Shown piece after piece: positions 17,012-26,188 of a DNA stretch of 64,000 nt. A program made the translations under genes and the position numbers. The first letter of the stretch is position 1. Each line of letters opens with the position of its first letter. The DNA is from Anaerolineae bacterium (lineage in GTDB: Bacteria; Chloroflexota; Anaerolineae; Aggregatilineales; Phototrophicaceae). The notes under the pieces are model-generated. The model was not told where the DNA came from. It saw only the letters and a program-made list of their open reading frames with translations, and did no database searches. Where the stretch lies: NCBI GenBank assembly GCA_025055175.1, contig JANWYT010000006.1, positions 124,001 through 188,000 of the forward strand, given 5' to 3'.

Positions 17012-18370
17012 ATGAGCCAGCCCAACCCTGTGTCCTTGCGCTGTTCGTCCTGCGGACAGGCCTTCCCCGCTCCCGTCCGCACCATCGTCGACGCTCAAAA
17101 CGACCCGCAAGGCAAATCGCTCTTGCTGGCTGAAAACCTCAACCGCTTCCGCTGCCCTCATTGCGGCCACCTAAACCAAGTCGTCGCTCCGCTGCTCTAC
17201 CACGATGCCAGTAAAGAGCTTTTCATCGCCTACATCCCAATGGAAGTCTCCATGCAGACGCGCCAACCAGAGGAGAAGATCGTCGGTGACCTGCTCAACG
17301 AATTCACCCGCAGCCTGCCCCAGGGTGCGTTCAGAGCCTACATGTTCAATCCCAAGCGCGCTCTGACTTTGCAAGGACTCATTGACCAGGTGCTGCAAGC
17401 CGATGGTATCTCCAGAGAGGCTTTGGATGAGCAAAAACGCCGTGTAGAACTCATCCAAAAGCTCGTAGAAGCTCGCGACGCGCAGAGCCTAATCAAGACG
17501 ATCCAAGACAACGACGCGCCGATCGACCTGGCTTTCTTCCAAACGCTGGTCATGATGGCTCAGCGCTTGGCGGAACAAGGCCAACAAGAGACCGCCGCGC
17601 GCCTGGCCTCGCTCCAAGAGGCCCTGCTGGCCTTCTCTAGCTATGGCCAGCAGCTTGAACAGCAACAGCAAGCCCAGGAAGGCGTTATCCGCGAAGTAGG
17701 GCAAGCCATCCAGGCGCTAGGCAACTCGATACGCCTGGATGACCTGGTCAGTCTGGCGCTGAGCTACGCCAATGAAGAGGCCAAGCTACAAGCGCTGGTC
17801 GGCCTGCTTCGTCCAGCTCTGGATCAAAACTTCTTCGCGGAGATGACGCGCCGCATCAGCCAGGCAGCAGCCAGCGAACGCGAGGCGATGGAGGTAGTCC
17901 GTGACCGTATACTGCACTACGTTCAGACCATCGATCAGCAGCAGCAGCGCAGTATGCAGCGCATGGTAGAATTCTTACAGATGGTCGTCAATAGCCCAGA
18001 GCCAGAAGCCTTGCTAGAGGCTAATGCAGAGATGGTCAGCAGCGAAGTAATGGCCGTCCTCCAGGCTAACTTGCAAGAAGCCGAGCGGCGCGGTGACCAG
18101 CGCGCCCTACAGCTGCTCAGCCGCGTCTACAACAAGTGCCTAGAGATACTCCAAGCGCAAATGTCGCCTGAACTACGCTTCATCAACGAGTTGCTAAACG
18201 CGCCCGACCCACAGACCATGCAAGCCCTGGCCGACGAACACAAGGCCAAATTCCAGCCCCAGGCCCTGGCTGAGACGCTGACGATGGTGCGCGAGGTCTT
18301 GGAGGATCGTGGCCAACCTGCTGCCCTCAGCCGCCTGGATATGATCGAAAAAGCGCTCATGAGCAGCTGA
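17012..18370 (+). CDS. CpXC-domain protein with long helical C-terminal part
   Basis: The 452-residue protein starts with a CpXC domain: zinc-ribbon-like pairs C11-S-S-C14 and C48-P-H-C51 embedded in a strand-rich 120-residue region. From about residue 130 to the end it is almost wholly predicted helix, rich in Gln, Leu, Ala and Glu (QQLEQQQQAQ, QQQQRSMQRM), with coiled-coil character. CpXC proteins have no established biochemical role. The gene follows the second histidine kinase by 46 bases and ends the plus-strand run. No terminator is obvious downstream. Confidence 0.8.
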   Translation: MSQPNPVSLRCSSCGQAFPAPVRTIVDAQNDPQGKSLLLAENLNRFRCPHCGHLNQVVAPLLYHDASKELFIAYIPMEVSMQTRQPEEKIVGDLLNEFTRSLPQGAFRAYMFNPKRALTLQGLIDQVLQADGISREALDEQKRRVELIQKLVEARDAQSLIKTIQDNDAPIDLAFFQTLVMMAQRLAEQGQQETAARLASLQEALLAFSSYGQQLEQQQQAQEGVIREVGQAIQALGNSIRLDDLVSLALSYANEEAKLQALVGLLRPALDQNFFAEMTRRISQAAASEREAMEVVRDRILHYVQTIDQQQQRSMQRMVEFLQMVVNSPEPEALLEANAEMVSSEVMAVLQANLQEAERRGDQRALQLLSRVYNKCLEILQAQMSPELRFINELLNAPDPQTMQALADEHKAKFQPQALAETLTMVREVLEDRGQPAALSRLDMIEKALMSS

Positions 18371-18507
18371 AGCTGACGCCTTGCTGACTTTCCTACTACG
18401 CTGACGAGTCGCTCTGGCAAAATGGCGCTTTTCGTGTAGGCTAAGACCGATTTGACACGAGCTTTACCTAATCACCTTGTCACATGGTTATGTTTGAGAG
18501 GTTAACT

Positions 18508-19956
18508 ATGCCGACGCCACCCCACAACCGTCGCACCCTCGTCAGCCTGTTCTTGGCCACGCTGGCCCTGGCGATGACGGTCGGCCTGTTGCTGCCCAGC
18601 GCACGCCTGGAAGCCCAATCGCCCACTGCCACCCCCACTGATCCGCTATGGCTGGCTTTCTCCTCCATCCGCCGCGCGATTGAAGTCGAAGAGAAGGTCG
18701 ATCTACGCTTCGTACAGAAGTGGGAGTTCTACCAGGACGACTGGAGCATGGCCAATCCCAACCATCCTCAGCGCGCCGGCGGCATCGACAGTTGCGTCTC
18801 AACGGTGATTATCACGGAAGCCCGCCCTATCTTCTTCGGCTGGACGTTCGTCATCACTGCCCTCAACGGCAAGGTCTACACGGGCCGCGTGGCCTTCAAC
18901 TTGCGCGACCTGGCCGTCTGCGACATCGCTGGCGCTAGTGGCGCGCCTGTCGCCGCGCCGCCCCCAGCCGCTGGCGCGCCTGTTGCTGGCCTGCCCACCC
19001 CTGTTGCAGGCGCTGCTGCCACTGGACGTTTTGAGCTGGGCGGTCACGTCGATGGTCTGCCCCAGTGGGCTGTGGACGGCATGAAACAAGCTGGCATGAC
19101 CTGGGTCAAGAAGCAGATTCGCATGGAGAACGGCTTGGGCGCAGCCCAGGCGCTCATCAGCGACGCCAAGAGCAAAGGCTTCAAGATTTTGCTGGGTATC
19201 GTGGGCAACAGAGACTCGATTGGCGCGAACCCCAGCGGCTACTACCAGCAGTACGCCAGCTTCGTCGCCGAAGTCGCCAGAGCTGGTGCAGACGCCATTG
19301 AAGTCTGGAACGAGCCAAACATCGACCGCGAATGGCCAGCCAACCTGATTAACGGCGCTGAATACACCAAGATGTTGGCGGCGGCCTACAACGCCATCAA
19401 ATCTGCCAATCCTAACGTCCTGGTCATCAGCGGCGCACCAGCCCCGACGGGCTTCTTCGGCGCGGCGGGCTGTGGCAGCGGCGGCTGCAACGACGATGCC
19501 TTCATGCAGCAGATGGCTCGCGCTGGCGCCGCCCAGTTCATGGACTGCGTAGGCCTGCATTACAACGAAGGCATTATCAGCCCCAGCGCCAACAGCGGTG
19601 ATCCGCGCGACAATTACCCCACCCGCTACTTCAACGGCATGAACGCACGCGCCAAAGCCGCCTTCCCCAACAAGCCGCTGTGTTACACAGAACTAGGTTA
19701 CCTGAGCGGCGAAGGCATGGGCGCACCTATCCCGTCGGGCTTCGCCTGGGCCAATGGTGTCACCGTCGCCCAGCAGGCCGCCTGGTTGGCGGAAGCCGCC
19801 AGCATTGCCGCTCAGCGCGGCGACATCCGCTTGATGATCGTCTGGAACGTCAACTTCACCCGCTGGGACAGCGACCCCATGGGTGGCTATGCCATCTTCC
19901 GCCCCGGCGGCGCTTGTCCAGCTTGCGCTACTCTCGGAACGGTCATGCGCCGCTGA
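18508..19956 (+). CDS. Secreted clan-A glycoside hydrolase-like protein
   Basis: The 482-residue product has a signal peptide (TLALAMTVGLLLPSARLEAQ) and a beta-rich segment to about residue 150. A Gly/Ala/Pro linker follows, and then a TIM-barrel like those of GH5/GH39-type enzymes. The acid/base candidate is E269 in VWNEPN and the nucleophile candidate is E395 in CYTELGY. The spacing and the conserved HYNEG segment between them agree with clan GH-A. The ATG at 18508 is preferred over 18484 because GAGAGG lies 6 bases upstream. A TTGACA at 18452-18457 may be its -35 box, but no convincing -10 follows. The substrate is unknown; an extracellular polysaccharide is likely. Confidence 0.75.
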   Translation: MPTPPHNRRTLVSLFLATLALAMTVGLLLPSARLEAQSPTATPTDPLWLAFSSIRRAIEVEEKVDLRFVQKWEFYQDDWSMANPNHPQRAGGIDSCVSTVIITEARPIFFGWTFVITALNGKVYTGRVAFNLRDLAVCDIAGASGAPVAAPPPAAGAPVAGLPTPVAGAAATGRFELGGHVDGLPQWAVDGMKQAGMTWVKKQIRMENGLGAAQALISDAKSKGFKILLGIVGNRDSIGANPSGYYQQYASFVAEVARAGADAIEVWNEPNIDREWPANLINGAEYTKMLAAAYNAIKSANPNVLVISGAPAPTGFFGAAGCGSGGCNDDAFMQQMARAGAAQFMDCVGLHYNEGIISPSANSGDPRDNYPTRYFNGMNARAKAAFPNKPLCYTELGYLSGEGMGAPIPSGFAWANGVTVAQQAAWLAEAASIAAQRGDIRLMIVWNVNFTRWDSDPMGGYAIFRPGGACPACATLGTVMRR

Positions 19957-19970
19957 CCCCCTGCTAAGCT

Positions 19971-19998
19971 AGAGGCATAGCTTCCAGGCTGTGCCTCT
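19971..19998 (+). terminator. Hairpin between glycosidase-like gene and ribF
   Basis: AGAGGCA/TGCCTCT forms a 7-bp stem around a 14-base loop that can add AGC/GCT pairs inside. It starts 15 bases after the stop codon and is followed by TCCTCC, a weak U-tract. It probably separates the glycosidase transcript from ribF. Confidence 0.45.
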
Positions 19999-20027
19999 TC
20001 CTCCACATCAGGACGCAAACCCGACCT

Positions 20028-20963
20028 ATGAGTCACCTCTATCGCCTGGAAGACGCTCAGGTCGCCCGCCCCAGCTTGGTCACGATCGGCGTCTTTGATG
20101 GCGTCCATCGCGGCCATCAGCAACTCATCACTCGTCTGGTGGCAACAGCCCGCCAACAGAGAGCGCTCGCCGTCGTCCTCACATTCTTCCCTCATCCTGA
20201 TGTCGTCCTGAGCGGCAAGCCCCAAGAACGTTACTACCTCTCACATCCCGACGAACGCGCTGCTCTACTCACAGGCCTAGGGGTAGACCTGGTCATCACC
20301 CAAACTTTCGACGATCAACTGCGCCAGATTCGAGCAGCAGACTATGTGGTCAACTTGCACGAACACCTCAACTTGCGCGAACTATGGGTAGGGGCAGATT
20401 TCGCTCTGGGCTATCAGCGCGAGGGCAACGTAACTTTCCTGCGCCAGCAGGGCGAGCGTTACGGCTTCCGCGTACAAACCGTTGATCTGGTGGCTCAAGG
20501 AGCGGATGGCAGCATCATTAGCAGCTCGGCCGTCCGCGCATCGCTGCGTGCGGGCCAAGTGCGCCAGGCAGCCCAGTGGCTAGGCCGATCCTATGCCCTA
20601 GCAGGCCAGGTCGTGCATGGCGACGCGCGTGGGCGCACTATCGGCTTTCCGACGGCTAACGTCGCTGTGTGGGAAGAGCAGGTGCTGCCCGCCTACGGCG
20701 TCTATGCAGGTTGGGCCACTCTAGGATCAGAGCGCTTCATGGCCGTGACCAACGTGGGCGTGCGACCTACTTTTGGTGGACAGCAAATTCGCGTTGAGCC
20801 ACACCTGCTAGACTTCGACCGCGACATTTACGGCCAAACGCTGCGCGTCACTTTTGAGGAACGTCTGCGCGGCGAACAGCGCTTCAATGGCCTGGATGCG
20901 CTCAAGGCACAGTTGGCTCGCGATGTGCAAGCCGCCCGTGCCTACTTGCAAGCCAACAGCTAA
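20028..20963 (+). CDS. ribF: Bifunctional riboflavin kinase/FAD synthetase
   Basis: The 311-residue enzyme converts riboflavin to FMN and then FAD. The N-terminal nucleotidyltransferase domain shows GVFDGVHRGH at 21-30 (the HxGH-like site) and a later ISSSAVR motif. The C-terminal flavokinase domain shows GRTIGFPTAN near 202-211. Length and order are standard for the bacterial bifunctional protein. In many bacteria ribF sits beside truB; here truB is 25 kb away in the nusA operon and ribF stands alone. Its stop codon overlaps the convergent DUF1385 stop by 4 bases. No FMN riboswitch is visible in the 71-base upstream gap. Confidence 0.93.
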   Translation: MSHLYRLEDAQVARPSLVTIGVFDGVHRGHQQLITRLVATARQQRALAVVLTFFPHPDVVLSGKPQERYYLSHPDERAALLTGLGVDLVITQTFDDQLRQIRAADYVVNLHEHLNLRELWVGADFALGYQREGNVTFLRQQGERYGFRVQTVDLVAQGADGSIISSSAVRASLRAGQVRQAAQWLGRSYALAGQVVHGDARGRTIGFPTANVAVWEEQVLPAYGVYAGWATLGSERFMAVTNVGVRPTFGGQQIRVEPHLLDFDRDIYGQTLRVTFEERLRGEQRFNGLDALKAQLARDVQAARAYLQANS

Positions 20964-21994
20964 TTGCCTACTGCGTGAGCGGCTTCAGGCTGAGGCGGCG
21001 GAATGACTGCTTCTTCGCGGCTGATGAGGCCCTCTGAAGCCAGCACGTGCTTGAAAGCCACAATCGCCACTTCACACATAGCCAAATCTGGCTGGCGCGT
21101 CGTCAAATGCTGCAAGGCCAAATTCGGCTTGATGATGAAGCGCACCCAGGGGCGGTGAGCGTTGCGCGCTGACCAGCGCAGTAGCTCATAGGCAATGCCC
21201 GCAATCACAGGGATCAGCACTACGCGCGAGACAATCAGCCACAAGATAGGCGGACGGCCCAGCAGCGAGAAGACGAAAATGCTCACAAAAACTACCGTGA
21301 GCAGAAAGGCTGTACCACAGCGTGGATGTTCGATCGGGAAGGTATTCACCACCTCTGGCGTCAGCTCAGCGCCGGCTTCGTAGGCGTTGATCGTCTTATG
21401 CTCCGCACCGTGATAGCCGAACAAGCGCTTCACGTCCTCCATGCGTCCGATCAGGCTCATGTAGATAATCAGAATGCCCAACTGCACCAAGCCTTCGACA
21501 GCGTTGATGATAGTCGCCTGCACGCCAATGGGCAGCGGAGAGTACAGTTGACCTTCTTCTGCTGCTGAAATACCCAGCAGGTTGCCAATGCCAGTCGCTG
21601 CAAAGGTAGGCAGCAGAAAGAACAAGCCAATGCCTACCATCAGCGAGATAGCCACCGTCGCAAAGCCCAGCGCTCCGCTGAAGGCAGTGCTTTGGCTCTC
21701 ACCCTCTTCCGCCACCGCGACGTCGGCCGACCACATGAGGGCCTTCGTCCCCAGGCCCAGGGCGTCCCACAAGCCCACCACCCCGCGCACAAAGGGCGTC
21801 TTGGCCACCCAACCGCGATAGAGCGTAGCATTGAGCGGTTGTTCATGGACGACGATCTGGCCCTGGGGATTGCGGACGGCGATAGCCGCCATGCGCGCGC
21901 CGCGCATCATCACACCTTCGATGACCGCTTGGCCACCATAGGAGAACTTCATCTCGCCGGCGCTGCGCTGCGCCGGCTGTTGGCTTTCGCTCAT
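20960..21994 (-). CDS. DUF1385 family membrane protein
   Basis: The roughly 344-residue protein carries the DUF1385 hallmark GGQAVIEGVMMRG near its N-terminus. A central pair of hydrophobic segments follows, and then the conserved GYHGAEHKTINAYE and HPRCGTAFLL, whose His/Cys residues suggest a metal site. The family is widespread in Firmicutes and Chloroflexota and is uncharacterised. The ATG at 21994 is chosen because family members begin just before the GGQAVIEG motif and GGAG lies upstream; ATG 22012 is also possible. It is the last gene of a recJ-glycosidase-DUF1385 minus-strand operon. Confidence 0.8.
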   Translation of the reverse strand: MSESQQPAQRSAGEMKFSYGGQAVIEGVMMRGARMAAIAVRNPQGQIVVHEQPLNATLYRGWVAKTPFVRGVVGLWDALGLGTKALMWSADVAVAEEGESQSTAFSGALGFATVAISLMVGIGLFFLLPTFAATGIGNLLGISAAEEGQLYSPLPIGVQATIINAVEGLVQLGILIIYMSLIGRMEDVKRLFGYHGAEHKTINAYEAGAELTPEVVNTFPIEHPRCGTAFLLTVVFVSIFVFSLLGRPPILWLIVSRVVLIPVIAGIAYELLRWSARNAHRPWVRFIIKPNLALQHLTTRQPDLAMCEVAIVAFKHVLASEGLISREEAVIPPPQPEAAHAVGN

Positions 21995-22016
21995 CTCGTA
22001 TCTCATCTCCATAAGA

Positions 22017-23426
22017 TCAATCGGCAAAATTGAAGGTCTGCGCGCGTCCGTCGCTCACAGCTTCCAGACGTGGCAGAGGGCCGCTCAGCATGACGATCAG
22101 CGGCTCGCCACCAATGAAACAGCCGTCAGGCGTCGGAGGACAAAGGGCAGGCGGTATGTTCAGGCTGTGCGTCCCGTCGGACGCGATCATTACCTGGACT
22201 TGGCCCAGCATGTCTAGCATGTGGATTTTAGCAGGCGCAGCGCTCAGGCGCACTTGGACGGGTTGATCGGTACGCGCCCACATGACCAAGCTTTGCCGAC
22301 CATCAGCATGGCCCAGCCGCACGACATCCAGGCGCTCTGTTTGGGCTAGGCGCGCCACTCGCACATCGCTGAAAGTGCGCGTCACCATCTGCCAGGCATA
22401 AAAAGCAGGGCGGCGCTCTGCGCTGGCAGGATTGAGCAGACCAAACGACTCGCCGCCCTCTGGCAGAGACTGGTCATATAGTTTGTAGACGGCCATCCGC
22501 TCTGCGCCAGCCGCCAGGCCTAACGCCGCCGCTTGTACTAGGAAAGCTGCCTGCTGGCGCAAGTTCAGCGGGAACTGCGGACGGATCACGGGCCAATCAG
22601 GATCATCCGTCGGAGCAGCGTTGGTCTCGTTGATCCAGATGGCCTTGTGGGCCATACCGCGTGCGTTCAGCATTTGGCGCACTTTCTTTACCAGGTCGTA
22701 GATAGTCTGTGAGCGGAAGTAAATATGTAAGCTCATCACGTCGAAGTAGAAGTCGTTGGCGCGCGCTTCTGGATCAGCGACGATGCGATCCATCAAGCGC
22801 TCGAAGTAGGGTTGGCGACCTTCGTTCACGTCGTGCCAGTAGGTTGTGCCGGCCAGATGGATGACAGCCTGGGGATTGCCCTGCTTGGCCGCCAAGTAGG
22901 CTACCTTGAGCAGTTGGTAGTAGTCTTCTAGCTGACCTTCGAATTCGTAGCCATAGACGCCAGCCTGAATGTCTGGCTCATTCCAGATGATGAAGTGGCG
23001 CACCCCGCGACTGGCATAGTAATCGGCGGCGCGACGCACAAAGTTAGCCCATAGGTTATCGGGATGATCGATGGGCAAGTCCAGGCCGCGCGGCAAACCT
23101 GCGGCAGGTATGCCATCGGTAGCCCAGGCAGGCGTGTGCTTGAGCAGGGCCACTACCTCGCGATTGCAGGCGTTGGCAGCCTTCAGCCAAGCGTCATCGA
23201 CGTTCAACGTAAACCAGTCTTGCGGCCCTTCGGGCTGGTGCTGCGCCCAGTTGAAGATCAGGCGCTCCCAGCCCACACCTAGCTCACAAGTCAGATCAGG
23301 AAACCATACCCCTTCCACTACCCCCCAACGATTGTTGGGAATGTAGGGGTAGGACGCCGTCTGGGCTAGGCTGTTGAGAGCCAGAGCCAGCAAGACAGTG
23401 AGGACGGTGAGGCTCTTGCGCTTCAC
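22017..23426 (-). CDS. Secreted clan-A glycoside hydrolase-like protein (second)
   Basis: This 469-residue protein has a signal peptide (KSLTVLTVLLALALNSLAQ) and a TIM-barrel with acid/base candidate E150 in IIWNEPD and nucleophile candidate E267 in WINETNA. HIYFRSQ lies between them. A C-terminal beta-rich region from about 370 contains a Cys-containing loop (CPPTPDGC). It resembles GH39/GH5-like proteins found in Chloroflexota. It is only distantly similar to the other glycosidase-like protein at 18.5-20.0 kb. Its start is 9 bases after the recJ stop, so the two are co-transcribed even though their roles look unrelated. The substrate is unknown. Confidence 0.75.
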   Translation of the reverse strand: MKRKSLTVLTVLLALALNSLAQTASYPYIPNNRWGVVEGVWFPDLTCELGVGWERLIFNWAQHQPEGPQDWFTLNVDDAWLKAANACNREVVALLKHTPAWATDGIPAAGLPRGLDLPIDHPDNLWANFVRRAADYYASRGVRHFIIWNEPDIQAGVYGYEFEGQLEDYYQLLKVAYLAAKQGNPQAVIHLAGTTYWHDVNEGRQPYFERLMDRIVADPEARANDFYFDVMSLHIYFRSQTIYDLVKKVRQMLNARGMAHKAIWINETNAAPTDDPDWPVIRPQFPLNLRQQAAFLVQAAALGLAAGAERMAVYKLYDQSLPEGGESFGLLNPASAERRPAFYAWQMVTRTFSDVRVARLAQTERLDVVRLGHADGRQSLVMWARTDQPVQVRLSAAPAKIHMLDMLGQVQVMIASDGTHSLNIPPALCPPTPDGCFIGGEPLIVMLSGPLPRLEAVSDGRAQTFNFAD

Positions 23427-23435
23427 AGGCCTACC

Positions 23436-25181
23436 TCAGGATGAAGGCATGAGGTCGAGAATGCGCAGTTGCAAGTTGCGCCTGTCCTGGTAGACGTTGA
23501 CCTCTAGTTGGTAAGCCAGGTCAATCAGGGGCGGGAGTTGGGGCAGCCAGTGGCCCAAGCCAAAGCCGATGGCGTCAATCGGCGGCTCGCCCTGGGCTGA
23601 GACCTTGAGGCGCAGATGGGCGCTGTCCTGGCCCACCGTGCGCGCTTCCCGAATGCCCAAGCGGCGCGTGACGAAGGTAGGCGGCGGATTGGCGTGGCCT
23701 GTCGGCTCTAGGATGGTCAACTCGTCGGCCAAATCCATCGTGAGCTGACGCATAGAGAGTTCAGCGTCGATGTTGAGGATGGGCTGCAAGGCCACATCGG
23801 CTAATTCGCGCTGAGCATAGTCCAGAAGAGCTTGACGCAAGTGTGGCAGATTGTCGTTCAGGACAGTGAAGCCAGCAGCCATCGCGTGGCCACCATGCCG
23901 CACCAGCAGATCGGCGTTGGCGTCCAGGGCGCGAGTAATGTGGAATTGGGCGATACTGCGGCAAGACGCGCGGCTCTCGTGTTCGCCATGTTCCACGACG
24001 ACAGTGGGCCGATAGTGTTCTTCCACCAGTCGGCCTGCCACCAGGCCCACGATCCCAGGCTGTACTTCATCATCCTGGACGAAGATGAGCGTATTTTCGG
24101 CCAGGCCCTGCTCTTGAATGCGCTGACTAATGCGCGCCTGCGCTTCGCGAGTGAGGCGCTGGCGCTTGTCGTTAAGCTTGCTCAATTCCTGGGCCAGGAC
24201 GCGGGCGCGGGTTGCGTCCGTCTCCAACAGCAGTTCACAGGCCAGCATAGCGCTATCCAGGCGGCCCGCCGCGTTAATGCGCGGCCCAATGACGAAGCTA
24301 ATGCTGCCCGCGTTGACTGTCCCCGGCTTCAGGCCCGCTTCATCCATCAGCACCGCCAGACCTAGACGCGGCGCGCGGTTCATGCGCGCCAAGCCACGCT
24401 TGACCAGGGCGCGATTGAGGACGTTGTTGAGCGGCATGATATCTGCCACTGTGCCAATAGCCACCAAATCGAGCAGGCTCTCCAGCAGATCGGTGTAGCG
24501 CTTCTGTGCTTGTGGCGATTGGCCGTTGCGCAACAGGGCATCGACCAACAGGGCGCGCGCTAACATGAAGGCTACTCCCACTCCACTCAGGCCTTTCAGC
24601 AGCGGATCGTCGTCTTTCTGGGGATTGACGACAGCCACTGCCCGATCAGGGATCAGGCCATCGGCGCTGACGGAATGATGATCGGTGATGATGACGTCCA
24701 GACCATAATCAGCAGCAGCCGCGACTTCTTGCACGCTGCGTATGCCACAGTCCACCGTGACGACCAGTTTCACGCCCTCGTCGGCCAGCTTCAGCAGGGC
24801 AGGCGTGTTCAAGCCATAACCTTCGTCAACGCGGTGTGGGATGTAAGGGATGACGTCAGCCTTCAGGACGCGCAAAAAGCTCACCATGAGCGCCGTAGCC
24901 GTCACGCCATCGGCGTCGAAGTCGCCATAGACAGCAATTGGCTCAGCGCGCTTGATGGCTCGCCGAAGACGATAGACCGCCTCCGACATGCCGCTCAGGC
25001 GGTAGGGGTTGACGTGCCTGAAATCTTGGGCCACCAAAAAGGCCGCCGCTTGGTCAGCGCTGACGCCGCGATTGAAAAGCACTTGTGCGATGACGGGATG
25101 AAGGTGCTGCTTCTGATAGCCTGCCTGAAGTTCTGCCGTCAGCGCAGGCGCAAGCTGCCATTGTTTGGTTAGAATGGTCAT
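23436..25181 (-). CDS. recJ: Single-stranded-DNA-specific exonuclease RecJ
   Basis: The 581-residue protein is a DHH-family 5'-3' exonuclease of recombination and mismatch repair. Motif I is D87-F-D89-A-D91-G, motif III is D166-H167-H168, D143-C-G is present, and the DHHA1 domain has RHGGHAMAAGF. A C-terminal OB-like domain completes it. The ATG at 25181 is preferred over the longer frame to 25259: it starts the RecJ-like sequence, and a promoter lies between (25218-25246). It is divergent from fmt. Confidence 0.92.
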   Translation of the reverse strand: MTILTKQWQLAPALTAELQAGYQKQHLHPVIAQVLFNRGVSADQAAAFLVAQDFRHVNPYRLSGMSEAVYRLRRAIKRAEPIAVYGDFDADGVTATALMVSFLRVLKADVIPYIPHRVDEGYGLNTPALLKLADEGVKLVVTVDCGIRSVQEVAAAADYGLDVIITDHHSVSADGLIPDRAVAVVNPQKDDDPLLKGLSGVGVAFMLARALLVDALLRNGQSPQAQKRYTDLLESLLDLVAIGTVADIMPLNNVLNRALVKRGLARMNRAPRLGLAVLMDEAGLKPGTVNAGSISFVIGPRINAAGRLDSAMLACELLLETDATRARVLAQELSKLNDKRQRLTREAQARISQRIQEQGLAENTLIFVQDDEVQPGIVGLVAGRLVEEHYRPTVVVEHGEHESRASCRSIAQFHITRALDANADLLVRHGGHAMAAGFTVLNDNLPHLRQALLDYAQRELADVALQPILNIDAELSMRQLTMDLADELTILEPTGHANPPPTFVTRRLGIREARTVGQDSAHLRLKVSAQGEPPIDAIGFGLGHWLPQLPPLIDLAYQLEVNVYQDRRNLQLRILDLMPSS

Positions 25182-25199
25182 GTGCCGCGTTCTTAAGGA

Positions 25200-25227
25200 T
25201 TGAAAGCTACGGGCATGATCGTACCAT
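25200..25227 (+). promoter_or_regulatory. Promoter candidate for fmt
   Basis: TTGAAA, a 16-base spacer and TACCAT lie 38 bases before the fmt start. The -10 shares two bases with the oppositely directed recJ -10, so the two promoters would occlude each other. Confidence 0.4.
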
Positions 25228-25246
25228 GAGCGCGAATCCATCACAA
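25218..25246 (-). promoter_or_regulatory. Promoter candidate for recJ
   Basis: On the minus strand TTGTGA (25246-25241), a 17-base spacer and TACGAT (25223-25218) match the sigma-70 pattern at 4 of 6 positions each. The -10 overlaps the -10 of the fmt candidate promoter. Confidence 0.4.
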
Positions 25247-25264
25247 TAGAAAGCCTCACTGCCC

Positions 25265-26188
25265 ATGACGCGAGTCGTCTTCATGGGGACGCCTGGTTTT
25301 GCCGTCCCAACTCTGAACATGCTCATCCAGCATTACGATGTCGTAGGCGTCGTCACCCAACCCGACCGCCCCGCTGGACGCGGCGGGGAGTTGAAAGCGC
25401 CGCCCGTGAAGGAAGTCGCCTCAGCTCACGCTATCCCTGTCTTGCAGCCAGAGAAGCTGCGCTACATCGTTGAAGAACTATGCGCTTGGCAAGCCGACCT
25501 GTTCGTGGTGGCGGCTTTCGGCCAGATTTTGCCCCAAAAGGTGCTAGATATTCCACCGAAGGGTTGTATCAACGTTCACGGATCGCTGCTGCCGCGCTGG
25601 CGCGGCGCCTCCCCCATCCAAGCCGCCATCCGTCACGGAGACGCACAGAGCGGGATTACTATCATGCAGATGGACGCTGGTCTAGACACTGGCCCTGTGC
25701 TGAGCAAGCGCGCCCTAGACATCGCCCCTGATGAGACGGGGCAAAGCCTACACGACAAGATGGCCCAGCTGGGCGCAGAACTGCTGCGCGACACTTTGCC
25801 CGCTTATCTGCGCGGGGAGCTTGTGCCACAGCCTCAAGACGACTCGCAAGCCACCTACGCTCCGCAGATCAGCAAGGACGAAGGTCGCTTGGACTGGACG
25901 CGCAGCGCTATAGAACTGGAGCGCTTAGTGCGAGCCTTCACCCCTTGGCCTGGGACGTTCACCACCTGGCAGAGCAAGCAGCTCAAGATTCACCGCGCTG
26001 GGCTGGCGCAAGGCCAGGCAGAACCAGGCCGAGTGGTTGCACTGGACGAGGGAGGTTGTGCCGTCGGCACGCACGAAGGTCTGTTGCGCTTGCTAGAAGT
26101 ACAGCTTGAGGGCAAGAAGCGCCTGACCATCGAAGAATTTTTACGCGGGCAATCAGACTTCATTGGAGGACGTTTGGGCGATGGCTGA
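25265..26188 (+). CDS. fmt: Methionyl-tRNA formyltransferase
   Basis: The 307-residue enzyme formylates initiator Met-tRNA using 10-formyltetrahydrofolate. The catalytic triad equivalent to E. coli N106/H108/D144 is seen as N103, H105 in HGSLLPRWRGA, and D141 in MDAGLDTGP. The N-terminal FMGTPGFAVPTL and the C-terminal OB-like domain are typical. It overlaps the next gene by 8 bases and is divergent from recJ. No def (peptide deformylase) gene is adjacent. Confidence 0.95.
   Translation: MTRVVFMGTPGFAVPTLNMLIQHYDVVGVVTQPDRPAGRGGELKAPPVKEVASAHAIPVLQPEKLRYIVEELCAWQADLFVVAAFGQILPQKVLDIPPKGCINVHGSLLPRWRGASPIQAAIRHGDAQSGITIMQMDAGLDTGPVLSKRALDIAPDETGQSLHDKMAQLGAELLRDTLPAYLRGELVPQPQDDSQATYAPQISKDEGRLDWTRSAIELERLVRAFTPWPGTFTTWQSKQLKIHRAGLAQGQAEPGRVVALDEGGCAVGTHEGLLRLLEVQLEGKKRLTIEEFLRGQSDFIGGRLGDG

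Noticed and set aside
18452..18457. TTGACA as -35 of the 18.5 kb glycosidase-like gene
   Set aside because: No acceptable -10 lies 16-18 bases downstream, so it is mentioned only as a possibility in the gene entry.
18799..19560. 253-residue minus-strand frame opposite the first clan-A glycosidase-like gene
   Set aside because: It is a shadow frame of a well supported secreted protein.
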